A stretch of 48,068 nt of DNA from Polaromonas sp. (lineage in GTDB: Bacteria; Pseudomonadota; Gammaproteobacteria; Burkholderiales; Burkholderiaceae_C): assembly GCF_018780625.1 (NCBI RefSeq), contig NZ_JADMJK010000043.1, forward strand, positions 1-48,068, in the 5' to 3' direction. Below, piece by piece: positions 25,879 to 36,124 of this stretch. A program made the translations under genes and the position numbers. Each line of letters opens with the position of its first letter. Position 1 is the stretch's first letter. The notes under the pieces were generated by a model. The model did not search any database. It worked only from the letters and a program-made list of their open reading frames with translations, and had not been told where the DNA came from.

Positions 25879-26441
25879 AGTTTTATCCCTCCTGCCCTCA
25901 GGGCTTTGCTGAGGGCTTTGACTGCGCGGGAGCAGTGTGTCTTGACGCTGCCTTCAGAGCAGCCCATGGCAATTGCCGTTTCCGCCACATCCATTTCCTC
26001 CCAGTAACGCATTAGAAAAGCTTCCCGTTGACGCCCGGGCAATTCCTTTATCTGAAGTTCGATCTCGTGCAATATCTGGGCCCGTTCTGTGGCGTCTTGT
26101 GCGCTCTCTGTTCCTTCTGAGTTTGTCAGGACCTCTAAAGTTTCCAACAGGTCAAAATCACCGTCTTCTCCCGGCGACTCGAAGTCGCTCATGTTCGAGA
26201 ATAGGGCGTTTCGGGTCTTGCGGCGACGAAACCAATCCAGTGTGGTATTCGACAAAATCCGCTGAAACAGCATGGGCAACTCTGCCGCAGGCTTGTCCCC
26301 GTAATGCTGCGCGAGTTTCATCATGCTGTCCTGCACGATGTCCAGAGCCGCTTCGCCATCACGCACGTGATAAACGCTGCGCTTGAAGGCCCGTTTTTCA
26401 ACGCTTTTAAGGAAGTCAGAAAGTTCTTGTTCTGTTGCCAA
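25875..26441 (-). CDS. ECF-type RNA polymerase sigma factor
   Basis: A 188-residue sigma-70 family protein with only regions 2 and 4. Region 2 appears around AALDIVQDSMMKLAQHYG and LFQRILSNTTLDWFRRRK. Region 4 has LPGRQREAFLMRYWEEMDVAETAIAMGCSEGSVKTHCSRAVKAL. An acidic linker separates them (FESPGEDGDFDLLE). It heads a leftward operon with DUF3619, DUF3106 and RDD genes. The inducing signal is unknown. Confidence 0.9.
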   Translation of the reverse strand: MATEQELSDFLKSVEKRAFKRSVYHVRDGEAALDIVQDSMMKLAQHYGDKPAAELPMLFQRILSNTTLDWFRRRKTRNALFSNMSDFESPGEDGDFDLLETLEVLTNSEGTESAQDATERAQILHEIELQIKELPGRQREAFLMRYWEEMDVAETAIAMGCSEGSVKTHCSRAVKALSKALRAGGIKL

Positions 26442-26772
26442 CGGTATGGAGTTCCGGGTTGTCCTGCGCTGTCGTTATTGTTTATTGCGTATGTCGTGCG
26501 CTTGGGGCTGGCAATCGAGCCAGTCGCGTAAACATGCAGCCTGAAAATTATCGCACCATGCGCAACGGCGCTCGGTGCATTCTGCACGGATGCAGCCATG
26601 GCCCAGTGCGGAAATGTCATAATGCGCCTTGCAATTCAAACGGCAAACGGGTCATGGCTCGGCGAATTATGTCTTCGCTTATGGTTTTGGCCTCAAGTCT
26701 CGACGCTGCTTCACAAGAGTGGGCGAAGAGGCACCCAAGGTATTTCGTTAGAGAAATTCACAAAGGTTCATC
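26442..26772. other. 331-bp divergent intergenic region before ilvB
   Basis: This gap separates the leftward sigma operon from rightward ilvB and must hold both promoters. A CATAAT hexamer at 26618-26623 could be a -10 element for ilvB, but I see no convincing -35. Short open frames here lack ribosome-binding sites and runs of Leu, Val or Ile codons. No terminator-like hairpin precedes ilvB, so I find no attenuator of the leuA type. Confidence 0.4.
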
Positions 26773-28563
26773 ATGGAAATTTCAAAAGTGGAACTCGCTT
26801 CCGCAGCAGCTGCATCGGCCCAAACAGTGGGTCAAGCCCATCCTCAAGAACTCCGGGGTGCAGAAATCCTCGTGAAGGCGCTTCAGGCTGAGGGGGTCAA
26901 GCACATCTGGGGTTATCCCGGTGGCGCAGTACTTCATATTTACGACGCTTTTTACAAGCAGGACACGATCCAGCATGTGCTGGTGCGCCATGAACAGGCC
27001 GCCGTGCATGCCGCTGATGGCTATGCCCGCGCCACGGGTGACGTTGGGGTTGCGCTGGTCACCTCCGGCCCCGGGCTGACCAATGCCGTAACGGGTATCG
27101 CCACGGCCTACATGGACAGCATTCCCATGGTCATCATCAGCGGCCAGGTGCCGACGGCTGCCATTGGCCTGGATGCCTTCCAGGAATGCGATACCGTGGG
27201 CATTACGCGTCCCATCGTCAAGCACAACTTCCTGGTCAAGGATGTGCGCGACATGGCCGAGACGATGAAGAAGGCTTTCCATATCGCCCGCACCGGCCGG
27301 CCTGGCCCCGTGGTGGTTGACGTGCCCAAAGATGTCTCGTTCAACAAGACCCTGTATACCGGTTATCCAAAGAGCGTTGAAATGCGCTCTTACAACCCGG
27401 TTCGCAAGGGCCATGCCGGGCAAATCCGCAAAGCCCTGCATCTGCTGATGACGGCCAAGCGGCCCTACATATACACCGGCGGCGGCGTGTTGCTCAGCAA
27501 CGCGTCCCAGGAACTGCGCACACTGGTCGACATGCTGGGCTATCCCTGCACCAATACCCTGATGGGCTTGGGCGCTTATCCGGCCAGCGATAAAAAATTC
27601 CTCGGCATGCTGGGTATGCACGGGACGCTTGAAGCCAATAATGCGATGCAGAACTGCGACGTCTTGCTGGCCGTTGGCGCGCGGTTTGACGACCGCGTGA
27701 TTGGAAACCCCAAGCACTTTGCCCAGAACGAGCGCAAGATCATCCACATCGACATTGATCCTTCCAGCATCTCCAAGCGCGTGAAGGTCGACGTTCCCAT
27801 CGTGGGCGATGTGAAGGACGTGCTGACCGAGTTGATCGCGATGATCAAGGAGTCCGGTCTGAAGCCCGACGCCAACGCGCTGGGCGGTTGGTGGGACACA
27901 ATTGAAGGCTGGCGCAAGCGCGACTGCATGAAATACAGCCTGGGCGACGGTGATGTCATCAAGCCGCAGTACGTGGTCGAAACGCTCTGGAACATGACCA
28001 AGGATGCCGACACCTACATCACGTCGGACGTGGGGCAGCACCAGATGTGGGCCGCGCAATACTACAAGTTTGACGAGCCGCGTCGCTGGATCAATTCCGG
28101 TGGTCTGGGCACCATGGGCGTCGGTATTCCCTATGCCATGGGTATCAAGCTGGCCAAGCCGGATTCCGAAGTGTTTTGCATTACCGGCGAAGGCTCGGTT
28201 CAAATGTGTATTCAGGAGCTTTCGACCTGTCTGCAGTACAACACGCCGATCAAGATCGTTTCGCTCAACAATCGTTACCTCGGCATGGTGCGCCAGTGGC
28301 AGGAAATCGAATATTCCGGCCGCTACAGCAGCAGCTACATGGATGCCCTGCCCAATTTCGTGAAGCTTGCCGAAGCTTACGGCCACGTCGGCATGCTGAT
28401 TGAAAAACCGGAGGATGTGGAGCCGGCACTGCGCGAAGCCCGCAGGCTCAAGGACCGCACAGTGTTCATGGATTTCCGCACCGATCCAACGGAAAACGTG
28501 TTTCCGATGGTGAAGGCCGGCAAGGGCATCACTGAAATGCTGCTGGGGTCTGAAGACCTCTGA
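26773..28563 (+). CDS. ilvB: Acetolactate synthase, large (catalytic) subunit
   Basis: A 596-residue ThDP enzyme that condenses pyruvate with pyruvate or 2-ketobutyrate, the first common step of branched-chain amino acid synthesis. The ThDP-activating Glu is in RHEQAAVHAADGYARATG. SGPGLTNAVTGIATAY follows, and the Mg/ThDP motif ITGEGSVQM...NNRYLGMVRQWQ (GDGS-type) lies near residue 480. About 28 N-terminal residues precede the conserved GAEILVKAL. The regulatory subunit gene ilvH follows after 108 bp. The equivalent name ilvI is also used. Confidence 0.95.
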   Translation: MEISKVELASAAAASAQTVGQAHPQELRGAEILVKALQAEGVKHIWGYPGGAVLHIYDAFYKQDTIQHVLVRHEQAAVHAADGYARATGDVGVALVTSGPGLTNAVTGIATAYMDSIPMVIISGQVPTAAIGLDAFQECDTVGITRPIVKHNFLVKDVRDMAETMKKAFHIARTGRPGPVVVDVPKDVSFNKTLYTGYPKSVEMRSYNPVRKGHAGQIRKALHLLMTAKRPYIYTGGGVLLSNASQELRTLVDMLGYPCTNTLMGLGAYPASDKKFLGMLGMHGTLEANNAMQNCDVLLAVGARFDDRVIGNPKHFAQNERKIIHIDIDPSSISKRVKVDVPIVGDVKDVLTELIAMIKESGLKPDANALGGWWDTIEGWRKRDCMKYSLGDGDVIKPQYVVETLWNMTKDADTYITSDVGQHQMWAAQYYKFDEPRRWINSGGLGTMGVGIPYAMGIKLAKPDSEVFCITGEGSVQMCIQELSTCLQYNTPIKIVSLNNRYLGMVRQWQEIEYSGRYSSSYMDALPNFVKLAEAYGHVGMLIEKPEDVEPALREARRLKDRTVFMDFRTDPTENVFPMVKAGKGITEMLLGSEDL

Positions 28564-28621
28564 TCGCGTCGGCCTTTTTAATTATTCACCCCGTCAACTG
28601 ACGAATCTATTGCCTGCCGAG

Positions 28622-28643
28622 CCTGCGCATTACCGTGCGCAGG
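28622..28643 (+). other. Perfect hairpin between ilvB and ilvH
   Basis: CCTGCGCA-TTACCG-TGCGCAGG forms an 8-bp perfect stem with a six-base loop, 29 bp before the ilvH start. No T run follows, so it is not a normal terminator. It may set mRNA stability or the ratio of the two subunits. Confidence 0.5.
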
Positions 28644-28671
28644 GGAGGGCAGCGAAAAGAGGAATCTTCTT

Positions 28672-29163
28672 ATGAAACACATCATTGCAGTTTTACTGGA
28701 AAACGAGCCGGGTGCTCTTTCCCGTGTCGTCGGCCTTTTTTCGGCCCGCGGCTATAACATTGAAAGCTTGACCGTCGCGCCGACGGAAGATCCCACGCTG
28801 TCGCGCATGACCATCCAGACCTCGGGCTCGGATGATGTGATCGAGCAGATCACAAAACACCTGAACCGTCTGATTGAAGTGGTCAAGGTCGTTGACTTGA
28901 CGGAAGGCTCTTACACCGAGCGTGAACTCATGATGGTCAAGGTGCGCGCGGTCGGCAAGGAGCGCGAAGAAATGAAGCGCATGGCTGATATATTTCGCGG
29001 GCGGATTATCGATGTGACGGAAAAAAGTTACACGATTGAGCTGACGGGCGACCAATCCAAAAACGATGCGTTTCTCGAGGCTCTCGACCGCAGCGCAATC
29101 CTGGAAACGGTGCGAACCGGTTCAAGCGGCATTGGCCGTGGCGAACGAATTCTGAGAGTTTGA
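28672..29163 (+). CDS. ilvH: Acetolactate synthase, small (regulatory) subunit
   Basis: A 163-residue regulatory subunit with an N-terminal ACT domain (IIAVLLENEPGALSRVVGLF, then RGYNIESLTVAPTEDP), where valine binds and inhibits the holoenzyme. A second ACT-like C-terminal half contains REEMKRMADIFRGRIIDV. The valine-sensing segment is intact, so feedback control is expected. It lies in the ilvB-ilvH-ilvC order, with AGAGGAA upstream as ribosome-binding site. Confidence 0.95.
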   Translation: MKHIIAVLLENEPGALSRVVGLFSARGYNIESLTVAPTEDPTLSRMTIQTSGSDDVIEQITKHLNRLIEVVKVVDLTEGSYTERELMMVKVRAVGKEREEMKRMADIFRGRIIDVTEKSYTIELTGDQSKNDAFLEALDRSAILETVRTGSSGIGRGERILRV

Positions 29164-29247
29164 ACCTGCCAATACTGGCGTGAGGGCCTCGCTTGCGGCG
29201 CCCACATCCGATTTGGTTAATTTTTTGATTTATTTGTGATTATTTAG

Positions 29248-30273
<1,026 letters not shown>

Positions 30274-30305
30274 TTTCGGTTCTAATCAGGGTTTGTCCTG
30301 CAAGA

Positions 30306-30334
30306 AGCCGCGCAAGAATTTTGTGCGGCTTTTT
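30306..30334 (+). terminator. Rho-independent terminator of the ilv genes
   Basis: AGCCGCGCA (30306-30314) pairs with TGTGCGGCT (30322-30330), with one G-T wobble, and runs into TTTTT. It lies 33 bp after the ilvC stop and separates the ilv genes from pssA. Confidence 0.75.
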
Positions 30335-30500
30335 CAATGGCTGATGCAACCGGACACGCAACGGACCTGGATTTTGCGGGTTACTGGCCTCAAAAGATTT
30401 TTTGACGCTATCAGGGGTTTTGTCGGCGGTTCAGGACTGAAGTTTGCGATCAATTCAATGGCTATTTGCGCGCAACAGTCGTGCTTAAGGAGTATTTTTT

Positions 30501-31313
30501 ATGCATGATGGCGAGGAGTCCGTTCAGATGACCGAAGGTGGCGTGGCGCGCAAGCGTCGCAAGGGTATCTACATACTGCCTAATTTATTTACGTTGGCAG
30601 CCTTGTTCGGCGGCTTTTACGCCATCGTCATGGCCATGAATGGGCGGTTTGATCAGGCCGCCATCGGTGTGTTTGCCGCCATGGTGCTCGATAGCCTGGA
30701 TGGACGTATCGCCCGCATGACCAATACTCAGAGTGCCTTTGGTGAACAGATGGACTCGCTGTCGGATATGGTGTCGTTCGGTGCAGCGCCTGCATTGATT
30801 GCGTACATCTGGGCACTAACCAGCCTGGGTCGCTGGGGCTGGCTCGGTGCGTTTGTTTATTGCGCCTGCGCTGCGTTGCGACTGGCTCGGTTTAATGTCA
30901 ATACGGCAGTGGTGGATAAACGTTTTTTTCAGGGTCTGCCTTCCCCGGCCGCAGCGGCATTGGTGGCAGGTTTTGTCTGGTTGATGACGGATGCCGGCAT
31001 CAGCGGGCAGGATGTTCGCTGGCTAACGTTTGGACTGATGTTGTTTGCCGGCCTGACGATGGTTACCAACCTGCCGTTTTACAGCTTCAAGGATGTGCAG
31101 ATGAAACGCAGTGTGCCTTTCGCGGTCATTGTGCTGATTGCGCTTGGAATCGCCGTGATCAACATTGATCCCCCGACCGTGATGTTCGCCTTGTTTGTGC
31201 TCTACGGTTTGTCCGGGTATGTGCTTTATGGCTGGCGCAAGGCCAAAGGCCAGCAGACCAGCGTCATTTCAACGTCAACGAATGAGCCTGACGAGCGCGG
31301 CTTGCATGAATAA
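30501..31313 (+). CDS. pssA: CDP-diacylglycerol-serine O-phosphatidyltransferase
   Basis: A 270-residue membrane enzyme that makes phosphatidylserine, the precursor of phosphatidylethanolamine. The CDP-alcohol phosphotransferase motif DG-x2-AR-x8-G-x3-D-x3-D is complete in LDGRIARMTNTQSAFGEQ followed by MDSLSD. About six to eight transmembrane helices are present. AAGGAG lies eight bases before the ATG. It sits between ilvC and leuA, a conserved but functionally unexplained order in this group. Confidence 0.93.
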   Translation: MHDGEESVQMTEGGVARKRRKGIYILPNLFTLAALFGGFYAIVMAMNGRFDQAAIGVFAAMVLDSLDGRIARMTNTQSAFGEQMDSLSDMVSFGAAPALIAYIWALTSLGRWGWLGAFVYCACAALRLARFNVNTAVVDKRFFQGLPSPAAAALVAGFVWLMTDAGISGQDVRWLTFGLMLFAGLTMVTNLPFYSFKDVQMKRSVPFAVIVLIALGIAVINIDPPTVMFALFVLYGLSGYVLYGWRKAKGQQTSVISTSTNEPDERGLHE

Positions 31314-31332
31314 ATTGTGGTAGATTCGCGTA

Positions 31333-31386
31333 ATGAAAAGAATTTCGCTAGCACTACTGCTATCTGCCAACGGGCGGAGACGGTAG
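31333..31386 (+). CDS. leuA leader peptide (leucine attenuator)
   Basis: A 17-codon frame reads MKRISLALLLSANGRRR and stops at TAG 31384-31386. It has four Leu codons within five, three of them the CTA codon that is rare in GC-rich genomes, the hallmark of a leucine-sensing leader. The Asn-Gly codons contain AACGGGC (31369-31375), which can pair with GCCCGTT (31411-31417), the left side of the terminator stem, forming an antiterminator. A ribosome stalled at Leu codons would leave this pairing free, while one reaching the stop would cover it and allow termination. The leader lies 195 bp before leuA. Confidence 0.82.
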   Translation: MKRISLALLLSANGRRR

Positions 31387-31406
31387 CGTACGCGTAAACC
31401 TGATTC

Positions 31407-31444
31407 AACGGCCCGTTTGCACCAGCAACGGGCCGTTTTTTTTG
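31407..31444 (+). terminator. leuA attenuator terminator
   Basis: AACGGCCCGTT (31407-31417) and AACGGGCCGTT (31427-31437) form a perfect 11-bp stem with a nine-base loop, followed by a run of nine T residues. It sits between the leader peptide and leuA. Its left arm overlaps the antiterminator pairing with 31369-31375. It also ends any transcripts reading through from pssA. Confidence 0.9.
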
Positions 31445-31580
31445 GTTGCTGGTTTTTTAAAAAAGTTAGAAAAACTGATCAAGTTGAAGCAAGCTGCCAG
31501 CGTAAAGCAGGTCGTACAACCGATTCGCCGACGACGTTGTCGCTTGAGGCATCAAGTCAAAAACCGAAGGAAAATGTGCC

Positions 31581-33119
31581 ATGACTGAAAAACTCATTAT
31601 TTTTGACACCACCTTGCGCGATGGCGAGCAGTCTCCCGGCGCGTCCATGACCCGCGATGAAAAGCTGCGCATTGCCCGCCAGCTTGAACGGCTGAAGGTG
31701 GACGTGATCGAGGCCGGTTTTGCCGCGAGTTCGAATGGTGATTTTGAGTGCGTCAAGGCCATTGCTGAAGTCGTCAAGGACTCAACCATCTGCTCACTCG
31801 CCCGTGCCAACGACCGCGATATTTCCCGCGCAGCGGAAGCCCTGAAGCCGGCCAATTCCGGGCGACTTCATCTGTTTTTGGCGACCAGTGCCTTGCACAT
31901 GGAGAAGAAATTGCGCATGACGCCCGATCAGGTGTTTGAGCAAGCCAAACTTTCGGTGCGTTTTGCGCGCAACCTCATGGGCGACATCGAGTTCAGCCCT
32001 GAGGATGGTTACCGCTCTGATCCGGACTTTTTGTGCCGTGTGATTGAAGCGGTGATTGCTGAAGGCGCCACGACCATCAATGTACCGGATACAGTGGGTT
32101 ACGCGATTCCCGAACTCTACGGAAATTTCATCAAAAACTTGCGCGAGCGTATTCCCAATAGCGACAAAGCCATCTGGTCCGTGCATTGTCATAACGACCT
32201 CGGCATGGCTGTTGCCAACTCACTGGCAGGCGTCAAGATTGGCGGCGCCCGTCAGGTGGAGTGCACTATCAATGGTTTAGGCGAACGTGCCGGCAACTGC
32301 TCGCTTGAAGAGGTGGTCATGGCCGTCAAGACGCGCAAGGATTACTTCGGCCTTGAGGTGGGCATTGACACCAGGCACATTCTTGCGACCAGCCGCATGG
32401 TGAGCCAGACCACCGGCTTCGTAGTTCAACCCAACAAGGCTGTGGTGGGCGCGAACGCCTTTGCCCATGCTTCAGGTATCCACCAGGATGGCGTGCTCAA
32501 GGCACGCGACACCTATGAGATCATGCGGGCCGAAGACGTCGGTTGGACCGCCAACAAGATCGTGTTGGGGAAATTGAGTGGCCGCAACGCGTTCAAGCAA
32601 CGTTTGCAGGAGCTTGGCGTCGCGATGGAAAGTGAAGCGGAGATCAACAATGCCTTCGCGAGGTTCAAGGACCTGGCAGACCGCAAGAGTGAAATTTTTG
32701 ACGAGGATATCCTTGCTTTGGTGAGTGATGAAAGCGTCGCACAGGACAACGAACAATACGGGTTCGTGTCCTTGTCCCAGCACAGCGAAACTGGCGAGCG
32801 TCCCCATGCACGCGTGGTGTTCACGGTGGCGGGTAAAGAAATCACCAGTGAATCGGATGGCAATGGCCCCGTTGATGCCTCCCTCAAAGCGATCGAATCG
32901 CATGTCAAGAGCGGCGCAGAGATGGTGCTCTATTCTGTGAACGCGATCAGCGGATCTACCGAAAGCCAGGGAGAAGTGACGGTGCGCCTGCAAAATAGCG
33001 GTCGGGTCGTGAATGGTGTGGGCGCCGACCCGGACATCGTGGTGGCGTCGGCCAAGGCCTATTTGAGTGCTTTGAATAAACTCCAAAGTAAAGCTGACCG
33101 CGTTGCAGCCCAGGGCTGA
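31581..33119 (+). CDS. leuA: 2-isopropylmalate synthase
   Basis: A 512-residue enzyme that joins acetyl-CoA with 2-ketoisovalerate to start leucine synthesis. The catalytic start [16 protein letters not shown], the metal-binding [16 protein letters not shown] and the NGLGERAGN motif are intact. The C-terminal regulatory domain (residues about 390-500) that binds leucine is present, with [19 protein letters not shown] at its end. Control is therefore double: transcript attenuation through the leader peptide and feedback inhibition. A terminator follows at 33242-33276. Confidence 0.95.
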   Translation: MTEKLIIFDTTLRDGEQSPGASMTRDEKLRIARQLERLKVDVIEAGFAASSNGDFECVKAIAEVVKDSTICSLARANDRDISRAAEALKPANSGRLHLFLATSALHMEKKLRMTPDQVFEQAKLSVRFARNLMGDIEFSPEDGYRSDPDFLCRVIEAVIAEGATTINVPDTVGYAIPELYGNFIKNLRERIPNSDKAIWSVHCHNDLGMAVANSLAGVKIGGARQVECTINGLGERAGNCSLEEVVMAVKTRKDYFGLEVGIDTRHILATSRMVSQTTGFVVQPNKAVVGANAFAHASGIHQDGVLKARDTYEIMRAEDVGWTANKIVLGKLSGRNAFKQRLQELGVAMESEAEINNAFARFKDLADRKSEIFDEDILALVSDESVAQDNEQYGFVSLSQHSETGERPHARVVFTVAGKEITSESDGNGPVDASLKAIESHVKSGAEMVLYSVNAISGSTESQGEVTVRLQNSGRVVNGVGADPDIVVASAKAYLSALNKLQSKADRVAAQG

Positions 33120-33241
33120 CCGGGCAGGGTGCTTTGGTGTCATTGTTATAAGTCATTTAAATTCAATGACTTAGAAGGATATTGGGGCGCTGTGTACGGC
33201 ACCGCTCCCGAATGCACTCAAAATTAAGAGTGATTTTAGGA

Positions 33242-33276
33242 AAGTCACGCAAGCGTTTGATATTGCGTGACTTTTT
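33242..33276 (+). terminator. Rho-independent terminator downstream of leuA
   Basis: AAGTCACGCAA (33242-33252) and TTGCGTGACTT (33263-33273) form a perfect 11-bp stem with a ten-base loop, then a T run. It lies 60 bp upstream of the next gene start. Confidence 0.88.
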
Positions 33277-33335
33277 CTATCTGTATACACTTCAGACATT
33301 CTTTTTGTTGCAACCTCGACCCGGCTCTACCCATC

Positions 33336-34406
33336 ATGTCTAAACAGATCCTCAATCGGGCATTAAAAATCTTTGGATTCCTGGCGTTGTCTGCAGCGCT
33401 TGCGACTCCGGCCGCCAACGCCGTGACGGCGAAGCGCGCGATTGTGAAAAAACCGCATTCGGCAAAAACAACTGTTTCCAAAAAGGTTGTTTCAACCCGC
33501 AAAAGCGTGCAATTCACCTCCGGCGTAAAAAATAGAAGAGTCATTCGTGCTGCTGCTGTTGTTGTGCCAGCCAAGCTCTCTTTTGGGCAGATGGCGGGCC
33601 TGCACAGTGCGCAGGATTTACTGGCCCTGAAATCGAGCGTGGCCTTGGTGATTGACCAGGATACGCGGGAGGTCCTGCTCAGCAAAAATGACCATGCAGT
33701 GTTGCCCATCGCGTCGCTCACCAAATTAATGACCGGTGTCATCATCAGTGGGGCCAAGTTGCCCATGGATGAAATGATTGCGGTGACGCAGGATGACGTT
33801 GACACGGAAAAGGGTAGCCGTTCGCGGCTAAAGGTCGGTACTACGCTGACGCGGGGCGAGTTGCTGCACCTGGCCTTGATGTCAAGTGAGAACCGTGCGG
33901 CGCATGCCTTGGGCCGTACCTATCCAGGTGGCCTGGCAACATTCGTCAGCCTCATGAATGCCAAGGCAAAGATGCTGGGCATGCATGACACCAGTTATGT
34001 CGAACCGACGGGCCTTTCCAGTCGTAACCAGTCCAGCGCGCAGGATCTGGCGGCGCTGGTTATTGCTGCGCACGGCGATCCCGTGCTTCGTGAATTGACG
34101 ACCTCTACCGGCTACCAGGTTGCGGTAGGCAACAGTACGCTCCAGTACAACAATACGAATCGCCTCGTCAAGAATCCGGAGTGGGATATTGGTTTGCAGA
34201 AAACCGGCTACATCTCTGAAGCCGGCTATACCCTTGTGATGCAGACCAAAATCGCAGGCAGAAAATTGATCATGGTATTCCTCGATTCGGCGGGCAAGCT
34301 GAGTCGCCTGGGCGATGCCGAGCGTGTGCGTCGATGGGTAGAGTCCAGCCCTGTGATTGATCCTAAAGTGAACATCAGCGCATCAGCGAAGCACATCAGC
34401 GGGTAA
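33336..34406 (+). CDS. pbpG: D-alanyl-D-alanine endopeptidase (PBP7-like)
   Basis: A 356-residue penicillin-binding serine peptidase of the S11 family that trims peptidoglycan cross-links in the periplasm. The signal peptide is ILNRALKIFGFLALSAALAT and ends near ANA. A basic linker of about 80 residues follows, rich in Lys and Val. Catalytic motifs are SLTK (SxxK), SSEN (SxN) and KTG in LQKTGYIS. I placed the start at 33336 (MSKQILNR), since the upstream frame overlaps the leuA terminator and is not signal-like. Confidence 0.88.
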   Translation: MSKQILNRALKIFGFLALSAALATPAANAVTAKRAIVKKPHSAKTTVSKKVVSTRKSVQFTSGVKNRRVIRAAAVVVPAKLSFGQMAGLHSAQDLLALKSSVALVIDQDTREVLLSKNDHAVLPIASLTKLMTGVIISGAKLPMDEMIAVTQDDVDTEKGSRSRLKVGTTLTRGELLHLALMSSENRAAHALGRTYPGGLATFVSLMNAKAKMLGMHDTSYVEPTGLSSRNQSSAQDLAALVIAAHGDPVLRELTTSTGYQVAVGNSTLQYNNTNRLVKNPEWDIGLQKTGYISEAGYTLVMQTKIAGRKLIMVFLDSAGKLSRLGDAERVRRWVESSPVIDPKVNISASAKHISG

Positions 34407-34485
34407 GCGGGTCAGCTGGTACTGTCCCGCTGTGTTGCACTGGGATTTAAGAGTGCTTCCCATTTCGTTTCATTTTTTTTGCCAT

Positions 34486-35265
34486 TTAACTGGGCCTGTA
34501 GCCAAGCGCCGTCGATATCTGATTCGCCGTTGCCTGGAGCTTGGGCAGCCAGTGTTCGTCCAGCCGGTCGGCGGGCGCTGAAATCGATAGTCCGGCAACA
34601 AGCATGCTCTGGTCGTCGTAAATACCTGCGGCCATGCAGCGTACCCCCAGTTCCAGTTCCTCATTGTCACGCGCAATGCCATGCTGACGTGCCTCGGCTA
34701 GTTCGCGCTCCAGCGCTGGCAACTGCGTGATGCTATTGCGCGTTTGGCCCGGCAAGCCTGTGCGTGTGGCATAGGCACGCAAGCGTTGCGGGTCATCGGA
34801 AGCAAGAAAAAGTTTGCCTACCGAGGTTAAATGCAAGGGCGCCCGGCCGCCAATGGCCCGCACAACCTGCATGCCCGAGCGTTCGCTGTAAGCCCGTTCG
34901 ACATAAATGATTTCATCGCCTTGGCGCATGCTCAGGTTCACAGGTTGCTGGGTGAGTTTGTGTAGTTCGCGCATGGGCGCCAGCGCCGCATCTCGAACGC
35001 TCAAACGGGCCTTGACGAGGTTGCCCAACTCAAGAAGGCGCATACCCAGCCGATAGCTGCCCGCGACGGGCCGTTCCACAAAACGGCCAGTGGCCAGGTC
35101 GTTCAGAATGCGGTGTGCGGTTGAGGGGTGAAGTCCTGATTTTTCGCTAATTTCTTTCAGGGATACCGCTTCTTCACGGTTCGCCAAAATCTCGATCAAG
35201 GCAAACATGCGCTCAATGACTTGAACAGTCGGGGTGACGGGAGCAGGGATATCGGACTTTTTCAT
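34486..35265 (-). CDS. IclR-family transcriptional regulator
   Basis: A 259-residue IclR regulator with its winged helix at residues about 15-75 (LKEISEKSGLHPSTAHRIL) and an effector domain with LTSVGKLFLA and ELELGVRCMAAGIYDD. Unlike the IclR protein at 12872, it has no extra C-terminal domain. ATG at 35265 gives the usual N-terminus; an open frame reaches 35340. No catabolic genes flank it (pbpG converges, bpt is upstream), so its target lies elsewhere or is unknown. Confidence 0.87.
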   Translation of the reverse strand: MKKSDIPAPVTPTVQVIERMFALIEILANREEAVSLKEISEKSGLHPSTAHRILNDLATGRFVERPVAGSYRLGMRLLELGNLVKARLSVRDAALAPMRELHKLTQQPVNLSMRQGDEIIYVERAYSERSGMQVVRAIGGRAPLHLTSVGKLFLASDDPQRLRAYATRTGLPGQTRNSITQLPALERELAEARQHGIARDNEELELGVRCMAAGIYDDQSMLVAGLSISAPADRLDEHWLPKLQATANQISTALGYRPS

Positions 35266-35344
35266 ATGCAGACTTTCTGCATCAAATTTTAGCCTGTGAA
35301 ATATAGGGTGCTGCTCTTGCGGATTTATCGAGCGTGGCAACCAT

Positions 35345-36124
35345 TCAGAGGTCGATATCTGCCTGATTGGGCCTTGCAGCCGCGGTGCTGGCCGGGTTCA
35401 CCCATTCGCCTTTGAGTAGTACCTCATTGGGCTGGAATCCTGCCTTGTAATTCATCTTTTGGCTTTCGGCGATCCAGTAGCCTAAATACACATAGGGTAG
35501 TGCAAGGTTTTTGGCCTGCTCAATTTGCCAGAGCACACCGTAGCTTCCATAGCTGGCTCGGTCATCGGGCTCATAGAACGTGTAGACGGCAGAGATGCCG
35601 TCTTCCAGCACGTCAAGAATCGCGACCATCTTGAGTGCGCCGGCCTCACCGTTCGGCAGGCTTTCACGAAACTCCACCAGGCGCGAATTAACCCGGCTTT
35701 GCAGCAGGAATTGCGTGTATTGGTCAATGCTGTCATGGTCCATGCCACCGCCAGCGTGGCGACCGTTCTGGTAGCGCAAGTACAACTCGTAATGCTCGGG
35801 CATGAAACACAACTTGAGTATGCGCGCCTGAAGCGTTTGATGGCGGTTCCAGGCACGGCGCTGGCTGCGGTCTGGTTTGAAGCTGACGGTCGGAACCCGA
35901 AGCGGCACGCAGGCCTGGCAGCCATCACAGTATGGGCGGTAAGTAAACATGCCACTGCGCCGGAAGCCGTTGACGACCAGGTTTGAATAGGCGGCGTTGT
36001 GAATAAGGTGGCTTGGCGTCGCGACCTGCGAGCGAGCCTGCTTGCCAGACAGATAGCTGCAAGGGTAGGGCGCCGTTGCATAAAACTGCAAGGTTTGAAG
36101 GGGAAGGTCTTTGAGGTGCGTCAC
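35345..36124 (-). CDS. bpt: Aspartate/glutamate leucyltransferase
   Basis: A 259-residue transferase that adds Leu from Leu-tRNA to N-terminal Asp or Glu, marking proteins for ClpAP through the N-degron pathway. The N-terminal Cys motif is [16 protein letters not shown], and the ATE C-terminal domain shows [12 protein letters not shown] and [10 protein letters not shown]. It overlaps the stop of aat by four bases. The pair covers both prokaryotic N-degron transferases. Confidence 0.93.
   Translation of the reverse strand: MTHLKDLPLQTLQFYATAPYPCSYLSGKQARSQVATPSHLIHNAAYSNLVVNGFRRSGMFTYRPYCDGCQACVPLRVPTVSFKPDRSQRRAWNRHQTLQARILKLCFMPEHYELYLRYQNGRHAGGGMDHDSIDQYTQFLLQSRVNSRLVEFRESLPNGEAGALKMVAILDVLEDGISAVYTFYEPDDRASYGSYGVLWQIEQAKNLALPYVYLGYWIAESQKMNYKAGFQPNEVLLKGEWVNPASTAAARPNQADIDL

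Noticed and set aside
26442-26772. Attenuator leader peptide for ilvB
   Set aside because: No short frame rich in Leu, Val or Ile codons with a following terminator could be found, unlike leuA.
26782-28386. Minus-strand open frame of 534 codons
   Set aside because: It is the exact antisense of ilvB and has no ribosome-binding site or family features.
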